A stretch of 64,000 bases of DNA from contig CM039188.1 of assembly GCA_008360975.2 (NCBI GenBank), forward strand, positions 26,253,944 through 26,317,943, in the 5' to 3' direction. The notes under the pieces are model-generated. The model searched no databases. It was not told the DNA's origin and saw nothing but the letters and a program-made list of their open reading frames with translations. How positions within the stretch are numbered: position 1 is the first letter of the stretch; every line of letters starts with the position of its first letter. Positions 36,601 through 49,659 of this stretch are shown here, in pieces. Source of the stretch: Lichenostomus cassidix. Taxonomy: Eukaryota; Chordata; Aves; Passeriformes; Meliphagidae. The position numbers and the translations under genes are program-made.

Positions 36601-38591
36601 GCGTTTGAGTAGAAAGTATGGCAAACAATTGACATAGCTCAGTCTTGGGCATTTGCTGGTTTAAAAGAAAAAAACAATTTCCAACAATTGAGGGGTCTTT
36701 TTCTTAGCAGACCAATCACAAACTTTTGAAGCATGAAATGAATTTCACTGGTCCTTGCCAATAAGCTTCTTTCTCTCACATTGGTTTTTATGAAATGGCT
36801 ATAATCTTTGCAGGTAATGAATGAAAGCTACACTATGAAGTCCCACTAAACATTCTTCTTCTTGATTTATGGTGTATTGGTCAAAATAGTAAACTGATAA
36901 TGATCACAAAATAGCGATAAATCACTATGAGATGAATTATCAGAAACAATAGAAAATGTTTTGGAGGAAGAAACTTGGAGCCATGTGGGGAACAGCTGGG
37001 TGTTCTGCAGATATGAAAGATACCAGTGAGTCCTCAAAAATACAAATTAAAAGACTCTCTCCCTTTGTTTCCATCAAGATTGGGCTGTTCCTTGCTTCTG
37101 TGTGAAATAAACTCAAGACATTTATGATGAATTAAGGCTCCCACACCCCCAGTGTATCAAATCTAATTAGAAAGTGCTGGTGGAAATCAATTTAGGCCAA
37201 AATACTGTCTGGATCTGAAGTTGAGATCAGGACGTGATCATTCCAGTTTGTACAATTCTGCAGAACAGTGGTATTCAGAGCTTACTCCTGCCAAAAAAGA
37301 TGACCCTTGTGGATAAATCTATGCATTTAATAGTTTTCTAAAGATGAAGCCAAGTAATGTTGCGGTCTTGCATTGCCTTAGCTTCTAGATAATGCACCTT
37401 TTTTTTGTCCATCAGATGTATTTTCAGACAGTCTGTAGTTTTTTGTTGGCATAATATAATCGTAATGCATTCTGACTCAGATGTGCTTTGTCTAATGATG
37501 TGCCAATAGATAAAATTACAGATGGAGCAGAATCACCCCTGCCTACATGTAGTTTGAAGACACCATGGTGTCTCCTGAGAGCCAAAAAGTTACTCAATAT
37601 TTTGCGGACTTGATCTATCCCAAACAGTTCTTCCTAGAAAGGTTTTGGGTTAAATTCTCCCTCTTGTCTTGTCTCGTAATGGAAACTTTCTTTGGACTTG
37701 GTGCTAATCATACCAATGAGCCAGCTCTGATTGGTACTAGCTTGCAAAAGGCCTCTTTTGTTCTTGTTAGAGTATCTAACCTCTAAATCTATTTAATACC
37801 CTTTCCCTGGTTGTCCATCATTATGACACATGATTTTCCAAAGGATTTACTATTAGTTAGCAGCACAGGGCTTTCTCCCTGGGGTAGCAGCTACTTGCAG
37901 TGAAGAAAATGCATGTTCGATGTAGCAATTTGTCTTTTTTTATATATTTATTATAAGAGTAAATGAGTTATTGTGGGGGACTTCAATATTATTGCAAATT
38001 AGGTGCTACAAGCCAAGCCATGCACATTTGTTATGTTTCCAGGCATACACAGCATGCATAGCAGTTCAAAAATCAGCAGTCATATTATATGTAGGCCTTT
38101 TCCTGGGCAGCTGCTACTTTGCAGGTATTTTTGTAGTGTGACTGTTCATAACTCTGCTTGCTCCAAATGAAGGGAGGGGGGGAACTGTCACAAAAGTGAT
38201 TGCTATAAAAAATGTTTTGATGAGCATGAAGGCATAAATTATAAAATCTCTCAAGATTTAGTTTCTAAAGTAGGTATGGGCTAATGAATATACAGAGAGC
38301 ATTGCTTGTCATATATTCCTTCTATGATAGTGATTCATGAACTGTTTGGTTTTGGTTTTGTTTTTTTTACTTGCACCTTTCTGCATCTACTGTGAGCTGG
38401 AAACTTATTGAAATTATAAATTGCACCTCTAGTCAGAAAAGTGTACAGAATCGAGCAAAGCACACAGAATCAAATCCTACCTCATGTCTGCTTCAACAAG
38501 GGGCATAATTTAATTGAACTTTAAATCAGCAGAATTAGTGAACTGTTTTGGTTTAAGCAGCTCACTGAAGCTGAGGTATCTGTGCTAGGGA

Positions 38592-38609
38592 GGGACTGAA
38601 GGGACTGAA
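38592..38609 (+). repeat. 9-bp tandem duplication
   Basis: GGGACTGAA occurs twice in succession, with a related AGGGAG just before. Confidence 0.85.
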
Positions 38610-40544
38610 GGTCAAGCTTCTGACTTTCTGGTTTGGGGAAAAACAGACTCTCACCAGAAAAAGCTCATGTTTCATGTAATTTCATCTCACAAGGATGCAG
38701 AAATGGACAACCAGGCAAGAGCCCCACATTCAGATCTTCTGCTTCCCAAACTGAGCCCTTTTTTCTAGTTTAGCCATCAGCTTAATCCTGGATTTAGAAA
38801 CTAATCTGGATTCAAACTCGGTTTCTTTTGATGTTCCTGCAGGACGGGTGGTGTCTGGTGGGAGGGGAAAGCACCCTGTGTACAAAACAGTAAGGAAGAA
38901 AATTCTGAAAATCTCCCTGGCTCCAACAGATTTCAAAAGAGAAGAATTGATAAGAATGTGGAGCCCTTCTGCATCTTTTCTCTTCTACTTTTCCTTTTTT
39001 TTTTCCCCTAAGAAGAGAGCCCAATGTGTCATGTTTCGTGTAACATTGGTTATATTCATCATAGGTGACCTGGATCATTTGTACTTGTGGTTTATAGTCT
39101 CTTGACATGCATTGTTTTCTCTAGCTTGAAATATAGCACATTAATGAGGAATGTATCTGTTCAGATGTACGCAGTCAGCTTATGAAAGATGCTTTGGTAG
39201 CACTTAGACTAGTTTGTCAACAGCGAGCATTTTGGCAGCTGCAGAGAAAAAAGCATCCCAAATTCATACAAGAGACTAAGAAAATCTGACATTACACTTT
39301 TGTGAGCCATGTTTACACATGCTGGAGCTAACTGGGTAATTAGGCACATTATAACCTCCCTAATCCAAGCTCCAGTGAAGCAGCTATCATTTTACAGTTA
39401 AATGCACTTCCACTTCTGATGGGCCTGTATGGGTACTTTTGTTCCTCCTCTGTTGGGAGTGGACTGCAGCTGGGGTAGCCAACAGCCCGAAAAGGTACAG
39501 CCGCACTGGGAAATAGCAACAAAGTTGCTCACAGCAGTTCATGTCAAGGAGTGAAGGATGAACATGTTTGGTGAGAGAAACCAAGGATGCTGGCAGCATA
39601 GTGGGAAGCCTGGGGAGCTGATGCCTTCACCAGGCAGTGTCCTCCAGCATGGGAGACTCACACTGGCCTTTGGTCTGTGTGGGTAGCCCATGCAAGCAGC
39701 CTGTTCCTCTTGTTCTGTGGTACCCTCCCATTTGTCCTGAGCTTTCCCACTGAGCATGAGCAGCCAGTTCTTGGCAGTGCCCAGCCAGGTGCAGTGCTGC
39801 AGTGTTTCCCTGTGTGCCAGTTGCTCGCAATTCCAGATTGTTGATGGCTGCAGTGTCATCTTTGCTCTTCCTTATTACAAAAAGGGGTCACCTTTTACTG
39901 TTTTCCTATACAAGATTTGGAGTTGTTTGGTGATGAGAACAGAATTACTGGGAAGTGCTGGGAGTCCTAAATTTAGCTCTTTTTTTGGCCCCAGGTTATT
40001 GCTCTGTGAATACATGCTTCAGCAGTGCCTTGGAAAGCTGTTAGTGTTCCAGTTTATAGCTGTTGACTTCAGTAAGCATTGGACTAGGACCTATTTGCAG
40101 CGTGATATTAGATCTACAGGAGCATTGGGAACAGTTTGGATTGTGGTCCCAGTTACCAAGGCAAGCTGGAAAGACCTTTCAGACAAATTGGGAAGGAAAA
40201 AACATTATTGCTATTTCTCTGGCAGACAAAGAGAAGAAAAAGAATTTTCTTACTGAGAATTTGTGAGGTTTAAACAGTTGTGGAGTACAGTCCTATCACT
40301 GCACATGAATGCAGCTTTTTCTTGTTAATATACAATCATCCTGAAAGCTGTCTCAGATTGGCAGAAATTATTTATTTGCATGCTGCTGCCTTGTGTATTA
40401 ATGGATTATGGGTGCCAACTAGGAGTGGTATCCTAAGGACAAAGAACATGACAAACTACATCTTGAAATCTATCTAAACTTGAATAGTTCAAATCTCAAG
40501 GGGCAAAACTCTGTTATAAGTATTCCTGTTGAGTAGTAACAAGT

Positions 40545-40690
40545 CGTCCCATTAAGCAGGAGCTAGAAATCAGCATGTCTCCGAGACAGAACAGCAACAT
40601 TTATTCAGAGACCGAATTGTGGGCGAGATGAGCGGCGCTGCCTTTGTACTTTGCTCTGAAATACTTATCCCCCTAACATCCCTCTGAGCT
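40545..40690. promoter_or_regulatory. Candidate conserved noncoding element
   Basis: Contains AACATTTATTCAGAGACCGA, GCGAGATGAGCGGCGCTGCC and TTTGTACTTTGCTCTGAAAT: a local cluster of CpG in otherwise CpG-poor DNA, with words like SOX/TCF sites (CTTTGT, CTTTGC). Support is texture only. Confidence 0.27.
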
Positions 40691-43039
40691 CCCGGGCTTC
40701 CAGAGGCCAGGGCTGCCTCTTAATCTTTGTTTGCATCCACCTCTCAAAGATCAGTATTTTCTCATTACAAATTGCTGTGCTTTTTAAATGACAATAAAGG
40801 TAACTTTTAGCCCTGAGACCGAGCCAGTTGTTTGGTTTAACTGAACTAGGGGTATATCTTTAGGGGTTTCCTGATTAACAGGAGTTTGTGTGTATACATT
40901 CTTAGGAGAATCCTTGCTGTCAGGGACCTTTTTTCTTTGTATAGAGACTCTATCAGAGTTCAGGCAATACACTTTGCAGGAGCTGAGACCATAAGGAGTT
41001 TCTCCCAGCTGCACAGAAATCTTTATTGCCTTTAATCATTTAGTATTCCACAGAAATAGTATTGTCGTCATCTTTTTTTTTTCCATGCGCCACTCTAATA
41101 TAAATGCATCTTTTATGTTCATAGATTTGACCAAACCAGTATGTTATTTCAGCTACTTTTCATTAACAACTTGGGGTATTTTAGCTGTGCTGTAGCTTTT
41201 TCATTGTGTTTCTATGCTACTTTACTGTTGAACGAAATTTAATACATTGCTTATAATTAGCAGTGAGGAATGTTACCCTCTCATCAGTTCACTGCTCTGA
41301 GGCTTGCTTAAAAATTTTAACAAAGAAAATACTCTTTACTCTTGAAATGCTTTGCAGTTCTGCCCAGGCTGCTCAAAATAAACATTGTTTTTGAACCAAA
41401 CTCTTCCCTCCCACCCCCCCTTCCAAAACAAAATATCTTCAGTGGCCATCAGATAGAAATTTGACCCTAATTGCATGCTTTATCTGCTCATGCCATGTAG
41501 TAGGAGTCCAGAGAGTGATAGTTTGAAACTGAATGCACTTTAACGTAGCATCAGGTGCTGGCAGAAATACACAGCATGTGTGTTGGAAGATATAATGAGA
41601 GTTATGTGCTCTTGTAAGCTTTAATTTGCATATGTGAAGTGAGGTGGATTTTTCTTCTGTCGTGATTAGCTCTTCTGAGACAAGCCCAGAAATCCTTACT
41701 GAGCTGTAACTCCTGATGCTCAGTCATTGTTCATATTCTCGTGGTATAAATGAACTTTTGCATTAGTTGAATTTCCAAAGACCATCCCATTTCCTGCATC
41801 ACTGTGGGTTTCAGTTGTCTCTGGGGCAAACCTCCAGTGCTCAGCTCTGCAGTTTTACTTGTCACCTCTTGCTCCAAAACAAGGATGCTGAATTTCAGAG
41901 TTGGGGAGGTGTCCCTTGGAACAGCTACCCTCTTTCTTTGCTGGTTAAGTCACCACACCATTGCTACACTCCTGGGCACTTCTCTGGGAAGTCTGGGAAG
42001 GCAGATGGCTTCTGCTGCCCTCAGCAAAGGTACCCCCTCTGTGGCTGGGTACCTGCAGCCCCAAAAGCACCTGGAAAGGGATCTGCCCAGTCCAGACTCT
42101 GCTCAGTGGGAATTTTTGCAATCACTGTAAAAATGGGAAAGCATTGAGTGCAGTGGTGGTTCCCTTAGGGGCAGCTGAAGCAGTAGCTTAGTAGATATGA
42201 ACATAAACAGCAGCGGTGAGAATATTAATTTGCCTATGGCTTTGTAGACCCAAGTGAGGTTGGTTGTTGGCTCAGACCTGAAAGGTGCTACAGGTTGTTG
42301 CTGAAAGGTGTTACAGGTTGTTCCACTTGTGTGGAAGTGCCATGTGAAGAGCTGAATCACTCAGCAGAAGGAATTCTTGCTCTTTCCTGGGTTTTTATGT
42401 CATTGTTGCACTGTCTCAGTTCTTATACCCCCACTTCTCTTACTAAGTTCAGTGAGGTCCACACTAAGGTCCTGTCCTTCCCAAACTCAGTGCCTGTTCT
42501 TGAACACAAAACCAGTAAAATTAATTTTGTTTCATTTCCCTTTCGTGGTTCTTTTTTTTTGTTTGTTTATTTCCTTGTTTTTAATTCAGTTTATGACTTT
42601 GGTTTCTCTGTTGTATAGGAAATTGTTATGGTAGTTCTGCACATGCATTACTTCTAGTCAGTGACCTAAAACAAAACAAGAGGGAGAAAGAAAAAGGAGG
42701 AGATTGTCTCTTAGTTACAGAACAGCTAGATTGCATTGACAAAGAGACTAACTCTTAAAGAATGCACTGTAATTTGTATTGTAGATCTAATTTGTGTGAG
42801 TCCTAAGTGCAACCATGCATTAGTGTGTTTGCAAAAATTAAAACTTAGAGATGTGGGAAGAGATAGAATTTAGTTTCTAATTTGTGCAAACATTTTAATC
42901 TCCCTCTCACAGAAGATTTGTGAAATCTCTTCAAGCCCAGAATGTTTAATTGTTCAGACAGAGCTTTTTCAACAGGCCCAAGGTAAGCAGAGACAAACTC
43001 GCAAATGAAAATCACAGCCTTGGCCTCTGTCCCTTTTTG
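40691..43039. other. Unique noncoding DNA
   Basis: No gene recognised. Frames at 41767-42191 on the plus strand overlap each other in three registers and show no domain. A 22-bp tandem duplication at 42279-42322 is listed separately. Confidence 0.5.
42279..42322 (+). repeat. 22-bp near-perfect tandem duplication
   Basis: CTGAAAGGTGCTACAGGTTG plus TT (42279-42300) is repeated as CTGAAAGGTGTTACAGGTTG plus TT (42301-42322) with a single difference in 22 bases. This points to a recent slippage event. Confidence 0.85.
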
Positions 43040-43588
43040 ACCAAGCCTGCACAACAAGAGCGTGGCCAGCAGGTTGAGAGAGGTGATTCTGCCCCTCTAC
43101 TCTGCCTTTGTAAGACCCCACCTGGAGTGCTGCATCCAGCTATGGGGCTCCCTTCACAAGAGAGCACAGTGGAGGCCACAAAAGTGGCCAGAGGGCTGGA
43201 GCACCTCTCCTATGAAGGCTGAAAGGGCTGGGGTTGTTCAGCCTACAGAAGAAAGACGCTGAACAGAGGAGACCTCATTGCAGCCATTCAGTACTTAAAG
43301 GGGACCTACAAAAAAGATGGAGAAAGACTTTCTGCCAAGGACAGGGTGCAGGGGTTTTAAACTGAGAGTATGTTTAGAATGAACATTAGGAGGAAATACT
43401 TTACTGAGGGTGGTGAGGCACTGGAACAGGTTGCCAGGAGCAGCTGTGGATGCCCCATTACTGGAAATATTCAAAGCCAGGTTGGATGGGGCTTTGTGCA
43501 ACCTGGTCTAGTAAAGATGGCAGGGGTGCTGGGTGAGTTGGTCTCTGAAGGTTTCTTCCAGCAGAAAACAATCTATGGATCTGTGATT
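43040..43588 (+). mobile_element. CR1 LINE, 5'-truncated copy with end of ORF2
   Basis: This is the largest transposon of the window. It starts within the last part of the CR1 second open reading frame: the plus frame around 43065-43130 gives [19 protein letters not shown], the usual sequence near the C-terminus of CR1 reverse transcriptase. The frame is soon broken by small deletions (for example the shortened CTCCTATGAAGGCTGAAAGG). The 3' part follows CR1 closely: TACAGAAGAAAGACGCTGAA, GGCACTGGAACAGGTTGCCA, GATGCCCCATTACTGGAAAT, GTTGGATGGGGCTTTGTGCA and a degraded terminal repeat (CTATGGATCTGTGATTA). The endonuclease and most of the polymerase are missing, as is usual for CR1. The copy cannot move by itself. 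The 5' border is approximate. Confidence 0.95.
43062..43155 (+). pseudogene. Remnant of CR1 ORF2 (reverse transcriptase C-terminus)
   Basis: About 30 codons match the C-terminal region of the CR1 ORF2 protein ([19 protein letters not shown]). After LWGS the frame no longer follows the family sequence, because of small deletions. The ATG at 43062 is not a real start: the segment is internal to the ancestral protein. No function is expected. Confidence 0.85.
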
Positions 43589-45164
43589 ATAGGTTCACTG
43601 GCTTGAAGCATGGATGCTGACTGTTTCAGCCGCGTGGAACACAAGCTGTCTGAAAACAGCACAGGGTTTTTAACTGGGCTTTCAAAATCTCTTAAAATGC
43701 TCTTGAAATAATTCTGTGAGTGTGCTGAGGCTCATTACACCCTCTTCAACCTGCTCTTAAGAGGGTACAGATTTGGAGTGTGGCTTGCCCTAAAGGCACT
43801 CTCCCAGACAATTTGGATGCTGTGCTCCTGGTCGTACTGAATGGTGTGGCATAAACAGGTTTTTTTATATTTTGCACACACCCAGTCATCAATGGTTTCC
43901 TGCTTGGGAGCTGTGGTATTCAGACACTTCAGCAAAGAGATGTAAACATATTTACACCCTTTAAGTCAAGGTCAGAAGAATGTTGGCCCATCCCAACTAA
44001 GAACATAATAACTTGCTCACTAGCACAGGTCCAGTTCATGTACTGAGGTGTTTTCTGGAGTAGCCCAGACTGGTGGCCACATTCCAAGGAAGCTTCCTAA
44101 CTCTGGAGTTGACTGAAGTATGGGCCAGTTGCAAAGCCATTGCTGTTCTCTTCTTTCCTCTGCTCTGTTGGTATGCTTGAGGGATGATGGCCATTTTGGT
44201 CATAGTTTATGCTGGCATAGTGTTTACTTCCCAAAGTAACCATTCAGTTACCAATTCCCTTTCATAATGGAAAGATGAGCAGAAATTACGTTGAAGCCCA
44301 CCATCAGCATCTGCTTGGGCAAAGCTCTGTTATTTCATAATCAGCTCTGATGCTTTTGGCCCAGCTGTTTGGGAGTCAGTTCTAATCGTCTTAAGAAGCC
44401 AAATTTCTGTCTTTTTCTTGGCTCTGGCATTGCTCCTGCAGTAACGTCATGATGTCTGGCTCCAGTGATGCTTACAGTGAGTTTGTATGGCCGAATGCTC
44501 AGGATGGAGCAATCATACCTAGACTATGCTTAAACAGAGGCTTCAGTGCAGTACCTCACCCTGTCTTTGGCTGACACCACAGAGTGACAGTTCTGTGTCT
44601 GCAGCACAGCAGTCTTGCTTTGCATCGGAGTCAGTATTTTTGTACCTTCGTGTGTCTAAGTGCCAGCAGGCACCACTTTACAGGCACTTTACTGTAGTAT
44701 CAATGCTCACCACTGAAGATTTCCAGAGTGCTCCAGAATAAGCTCCAAATGGCTGAGAATATGGGCAGTGAAATCTGACTCTGTGTGCTTATTAGTTGAT
44801 CTACTGAATCATTTTTAGTGCATTTTGAGGGTACGTGTGGTTTTTTACAAGAGGCAACTTGCTATTGCAGCTCCAGACTCAGTGGCCTTAGAGGACTTCT
44901 GCACACATTTTACAATGGATCTTTGAAGGCAGTGACTCATAAGTGGGTTTGGCCTGACTCCATGGAAAAGTGATTTTGATCCCTTCCAACAAGGGGCACC
45001 ACAGCCAGTCTGTGTCAGCCAGCACACACTCTTTTCTCCTTCTGTGTGTTCATATATCCTGCGAACCCATGACAAATCTGAGCATGTGTGTGGCAGTGTT
45101 TTTCTTTTTTAATCTAAAAAATTTAGTAGTGATGGTCCAAGTCAAGCCAAACCTAAGCACTTAG

Positions 45165-45230
45165 ATACTTTGGGAATGTTCCCATTATAACAGATAGGGA
45201 AACTTCCATTGCATAGAGGGGATTTTGCAA
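45165..45230 (-). mobile_element. Decayed MIR/L2-like fragment
   Basis: The plus strand shows GTTCCCATTATAACAGATAG, then GGAAACTTCCATTGCATAGA and GGGGATTTTGCAAA, parallel to the reverse complement of the MIR core ('atccccattttacagatggggaaactgaggcacagagaggtt'). One block only, so support is limited. Confidence 0.35.
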
Positions 45231-46513
45231 ATACAAGTGAAAAGCAGCAAATGGAAAACTCATTAGAATATACTCATTAATTCTTGAGTTAAATTAACAA
45301 GCTTAAATATAATTTAGTGAGTTTTTCAGTATAGGTCTGCCCGATCCATTAACAGGAGTTCAAAACAAACAGTGTGATAACCACATTTCTTAAGAGCTGC
45401 ATCAAAAGTGCTTTGGCAGAAGGTCAGCCCTGGATCTGTGATATTTTGAGCTACCCCATGCTCTTGGGACCACTTTCAGTGTTTAACATGCAGTGAATAC
45501 ATAAGCACTCTGGAACCCTTTTTCTTTTTTCTTTGTTTTTTTCTTCCCCTGAGTGTGAAAGGCTTTGAGAAACGGTATTGGCAGCAGGAACACCTTGTGC
45601 AGATCAGAAGAGAAACTGCTCTTCTGACTTGAGCTGACTCCTGCTAATTACATGGCTGGAGATGGATTTTAGGGAAGCTGCCCCAGGGCATTGTCCTGGA
45701 CAATCCCCACCAAATTAGGGCCAGTCAGGCCAAATGCGAAGAGAGTGGTGATTACTGAGATTATTTTCTTTTCAAACTTGCTCCTTAGGTCTACTTTGCT
45801 GGGTGTTGGTTTTCAAAAGGGCCTTATAATAAATGTGGGCCATCTATATATAGCCCAACTTTTGTTCGTTTGCACAGTTCAGAAAGCCTACTGTTTGAGG
45901 TTAGCCTTGAGTAAACTTGTACCATTTACTTTGGAGCATTTCAAAGGGAACAAAAACACAAATCATGATGAGGCTAATAAGAAGTTTGGGTGTTTAGTTT
46001 AAATGTGTACACAGCAATCATTGTAGAGGAAGTCCTTCTCTTTGGGAGTACATTATTATTAAGCAGCATTGCTGTTTGCCTGGTTTTGTCTGGTCCGCAA
46101 TTTGCATTCACTTGATGGATTGCCAGGGTCGGAGGTGCACTACTTGGGAAACACTGAAGTGCCGTCTCAGCAAACTCTTAAGAGGAAAGGAACACTAATA
46201 CAAGCATTTGCCCAAACTCCTTGAGTCTTCTTAGGCTTCCTTAGGCTGTGCTAGATCAATATGACAGTTTGCTAAGAAGCTTTGGACATGCATTCACAAA
46301 CTCTCTCTATTGGCTTTCTTGGCATGTTATTCAGGAGGTAGTTGCTAGTGAAACATGTCTGCTACCAGCACAGAAGATTTATACATGCATTTTCTTCTCC
46401 TGCTAAGTGATTTATTTACTAGCAATAATGCCTTGCAGAGCTGCTTGGTCCAGTTTGCAAGACTCATTATGTCGACCCTCAACAATCTATAGATGAATGG
46501 GATCACTATCGTG

Positions 46514-46533
46514 CTCTTTCTCTCTCTCTCTCT
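46514..46533. repeat. (CT)n microsatellite
   Basis: About ten CT/TC units. It lies at the start of a 55-base pyrimidine-rich tract that ends in the AG of the next exon candidate. Confidence 0.85.
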
Positions 46534-46574
46534 GGTTTCCCTCCCCCTCTCCTCTTTTCCCTTTTTTAAAACAG

Positions 46575-46653
46575 TGGTCACATGGTTCCATCCTCCTGCT
46601 CAGTGGAGATGATCCCAAGCTGATGAACATTGCTTTCCATACTATGCACAGAG
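46575..46653 (+). other. Candidate 79-bp internal exon (unidentified)
   Basis: A pyrimidine tract of about 55 bases (46514-46567) is followed by AAAACAG, and 79 bases later by a perfect donor (AGAG|GTAAGT, 46650-46659). One of three frames is open throughout and encodes GSILLLSGDDPKLMNIAFH and flanking residues; the other two frames have stops. The length is typical of an internal exon and is not a multiple of three, so inclusion would shift a downstream frame. I recognise no protein family. It may be a coding cassette exon, a frame-breaking exon or a noncoding-RNA exon. The tract partly derives from a CT microsatellite, so chance creation of the acceptor is possible. Confidence 0.28.
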
Positions 46654-49600
46654 GTAAGTTCTCTTGTGCCACCTGTCTCAGAACAATGAGGGGTTTGCTT
46701 GCTTGCTTGCTTTAATTGTAGTCATTTGCTTTCTGACTGCTTACTGTCAGTTGCTTACAAACGGATGGGCTTATCTAGGAGAACATTTATATGGCTTATT
46801 TCCTGTGATCTACAATCGCTGCAAAATAGAGCAAAAATGTAATTTTGTGGAAGTTTTTGATGGCAAGCACTTTGTATTGGCCTTTACTCACAGAGCACTC
46901 AATCTCTTGTTCTTGGGCCACCAGAACGTCATGCTGGTGCTTTTCAGCCTGTCCATTCACTGTCTAGCTTTAATTCCTGCCTCTCCCAAGCACTTGGTGA
47001 GATTCAGCTTTTTTGCTTCCCGCTAGCACAGGATGGGAAATGGGTGGCTCCAATAGCTCTCCCTGTCAATCCCTCTGCTGGGGAGGTGATACAAAAGTGA
47101 AAGGTGACCAGATTATTCAAGTTTTTATCTGTGAAGCACTAGTGGTGCTCCTCATGTCACGTACAGGAGCAATGGAGGCAGAACCAGGTGTTCACCTTCC
47201 CCTTAAAGCCCTGTGGCCCTACATGCCAGGGAGATGCTGGCACAGCTGTGACAGGGCAGAATTCCCAGCACCTGCCATGGCTGCAAGCAGTGGGGTCTCC
47301 ATCCACCACGCACTGAGTTTTTAGTTAGTGGTGCAAAGTGCAGTTCAAGATTTGGGCCTTGCCATCCTTCTGGGGAGTGGGGTCTTTCCACTTCACCCAA
47401 GTCTTTGTTTAGAGAGCTCCCCAGCACTTTTGGCACCATCTCCTTCCCAAAATGCCTCAACAGATATACGATTCCTTGGACACGTGATTTAAAAATGTTC
47501 CAGGGCATCTTAAACTGTTTCACATTCTAATAGCCCCGCCAATTTCTAAGCACACCTTGAATAAATTCATAGTTGGTGGTTGTGGCATATGTACCTTGGC
47601 TACCGTGGGTGGATAAAAAATATTTTACACCCCCGAGGAGCAGCAAAAGTGCAAGTAAGCTCCATGCAGCAAGGGGAGTGAAAAAGTTGGATTAAATCAT
47701 GTCTGTCTGCCTGTGGTTGAACTAGCAATGAGGCATTTTCAATCAGAGGTCAGGGCTGTGGTCACATTTGTGCTCCAGTTTTTGCTTGCCGTAATTTTCC
47801 CTCATACCAGATTCTCTGTGAAACATCAGAAGAAGTGAGACACTCTGTGTCTGACCTTTTGGGGCAGGATTTTTCAGACAGTCCTGTTTCAATTGAACTC
47901 GCTGCCAGAGCATGCAGGAAGGAAGCGACATGTGTTAGTCATACGCCCTGGTGTGTGTTTAGCATCCAATTTGTGTACAGTCCAGGAATAACCCAGCATA
48001 ATTCTGTAAATCTGGACTCACGCTTAGATGTTTTGATGTTTGGGCTAGGAGGGGATTTCTTCATACATGAAACAGGCTTTCGGTGCTCGGGAAGGATCAA
48101 TACCTCCCCCCGGGGAGCTCAGGCAATGAAAATATTTTTGTAAAAGATGCCAGAGCTCATCCTGCACACGAGCGTCTCAGGCTGTGTGAGAGCATTTCAA
48201 AGCTGAAGTTTACCTGCCCTTACCCACCCAAGCTGGACCCACCATGTGGGCACCCTGCCCAGCTTCAGGGGCACATCACAAACCAGATGTGCGCCGGCTT
48301 GGGGGAGCATGTGCCACAAAAGGCAGATTGGGAGAGCTGTGGGAAGAGCCTGAAGCATGCTCACCTTGCTCACCAGCCTTTGGAGACAGCGCTGGGGGCA
48401 GCCACACCAGGCTTGACATCTTGAAACAACATTAATTAAAAGTAACTTTTTAATCCTTGAGGGAAGAGAAACTAGAAGTGACAGTCTCCTGGCTACAGCC
48501 CTTCGGTTTTAATCCCAGTTTTGACTTTTTGCTGGGGATCAACAAGCCACAGAGAACAAAAACATATTTTAAAAGTTGCTTTCAAGGCAGATGAATGTTA
48601 ATCATGAGGGTGGGATTTTTGGTTAGGCTTTTTTTGTGTTTTGATTTTGTTGTGTTTTGGTTTTGGGTTTTTTTCCTTTTCTTTTTTGGACTGCTGCTGG
48701 TCTGAAGGAACTGGAACAGCAGAGTGCCTCACTTTAAATGGGTATCATTCTGCTCCTTTTTCTAGGACAATATTTCTGCTCTTTGGCATTCACGGTGATA
48801 CATTCTGTCTGGCTATTTTTGGGACATCAGGCTGCTGTGCAGATTGGCCAGCAGTTTGTATCTTATGAGCATGATGCTGGGACAGTCTGTAGGAATTGTC
48901 CATAACTGTGGTACTTTGTGGTGGGAGGAACTGGGATGAGCCAGTATTTGGATCTATACATTTGTGTGTCCTTGAAAATGGGCTCTGAAGCCAAGCTGGA
49001 AGCAGAGTGATGCAAGAGAGGATGGAGATGCTGTTTCTCTTCTTGCTGTGAAATCCCACTCTGTTTTCCATCTGACACTCCATGCTAGTCAGTACATTTG
49101 CTCCCTCACAAGGCCTTGGCCCATCAGTAACTGGGAACATTTCAGCAGACCTTCTCTTCCCAGCTACCTGTTACAGCAGCAAGTCCAGCATTTCCAAATA
49201 ATGCATTGATCCAAAAATGTGCATGTGCAGTACTGCAATTAACATTCCTTCTGAGTGCCTTGCATTAAGCATCTGTATATGGGTCTTGAAGGAAACCTCT
49301 GAGAGATTGTCTTTTATGGAGGAGTTATAAGAGATTTTTTATGGCTGAGTTCACCTATAGAAAATAGAGAATTCTAAGTCTATGTAGTTCAAGAAAGAAA
49401 CTGAATTAGCCAGACCCAGACAAGAATAAGTTAACAGTACTCACTAAGGAGCCTTGAGTGGAATTAGAAAAGAGAAAAATGGCATGCTGATAAAAACAAA
49501 AGCTTAAAAACTCGAAGAAAACCTTCCTTCCCCCATCCCCATCTAATCAGTCCAGGACAGAGCTGGAGCAGGGGTAGGAGGGAATGCAGGATTTACTTGA

Positions 49601-49659
49601 TGTCGGTGGTGTATCTCCTCCTTCCCTTCTTTATTTGACCCTCTTTTAGAGGAATGTTT
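46654..49659. other. Unique noncoding DNA
   Basis: Short TTGC repeat at 46694-46713. The frame at 46664-47026 (120 codons) is cysteine/leucine-rich with hydrophobic stretches but no recognisable family. No transposon was recognised. Confidence 0.5.
46694..46713. repeat. (TTGC)n short microsatellite
   Basis: TTTGCTTGCTTGCTTGCTTT, four units, lying about 40 bases inside the putative intron after the 46575-46653 exon candidate. Confidence 0.85.

Larger units (their letters stand above)
33159..40544. other. Long unique noncoding stretch
   Basis: Over 7 kb without a recognisable gene or transposon. Frames at 34336-34764 (minus), 35614-36072 (minus) and 39756-40256 (plus) reach 140-166 codons but show no domain, no signal peptide and no matching splice or promoter signals. 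Two short tandem duplications (33568-33611 and 38592-38609) are listed separately. Confidence 0.5.
43589..46574. other. Unique noncoding DNA
   Basis: No gene recognised apart from the exon candidate that follows. A MIR-like patch at 45165-45230 and a short CT repeat at the 3' edge are listed separately. Confidence 0.5.

Noticed and set aside
39756..40256. Open frame of 166 codons (plus strand)
   Set aside because: No recognisable family, a second overlapping frame in another register, and no supporting gene signals.
44965..44990. TTTTGATCCCTTCCAACAAGG resembling a CR1 3' end
   Set aside because: It lacks the terminal TTCTATGATT repeat and any upstream CR1 sequence.
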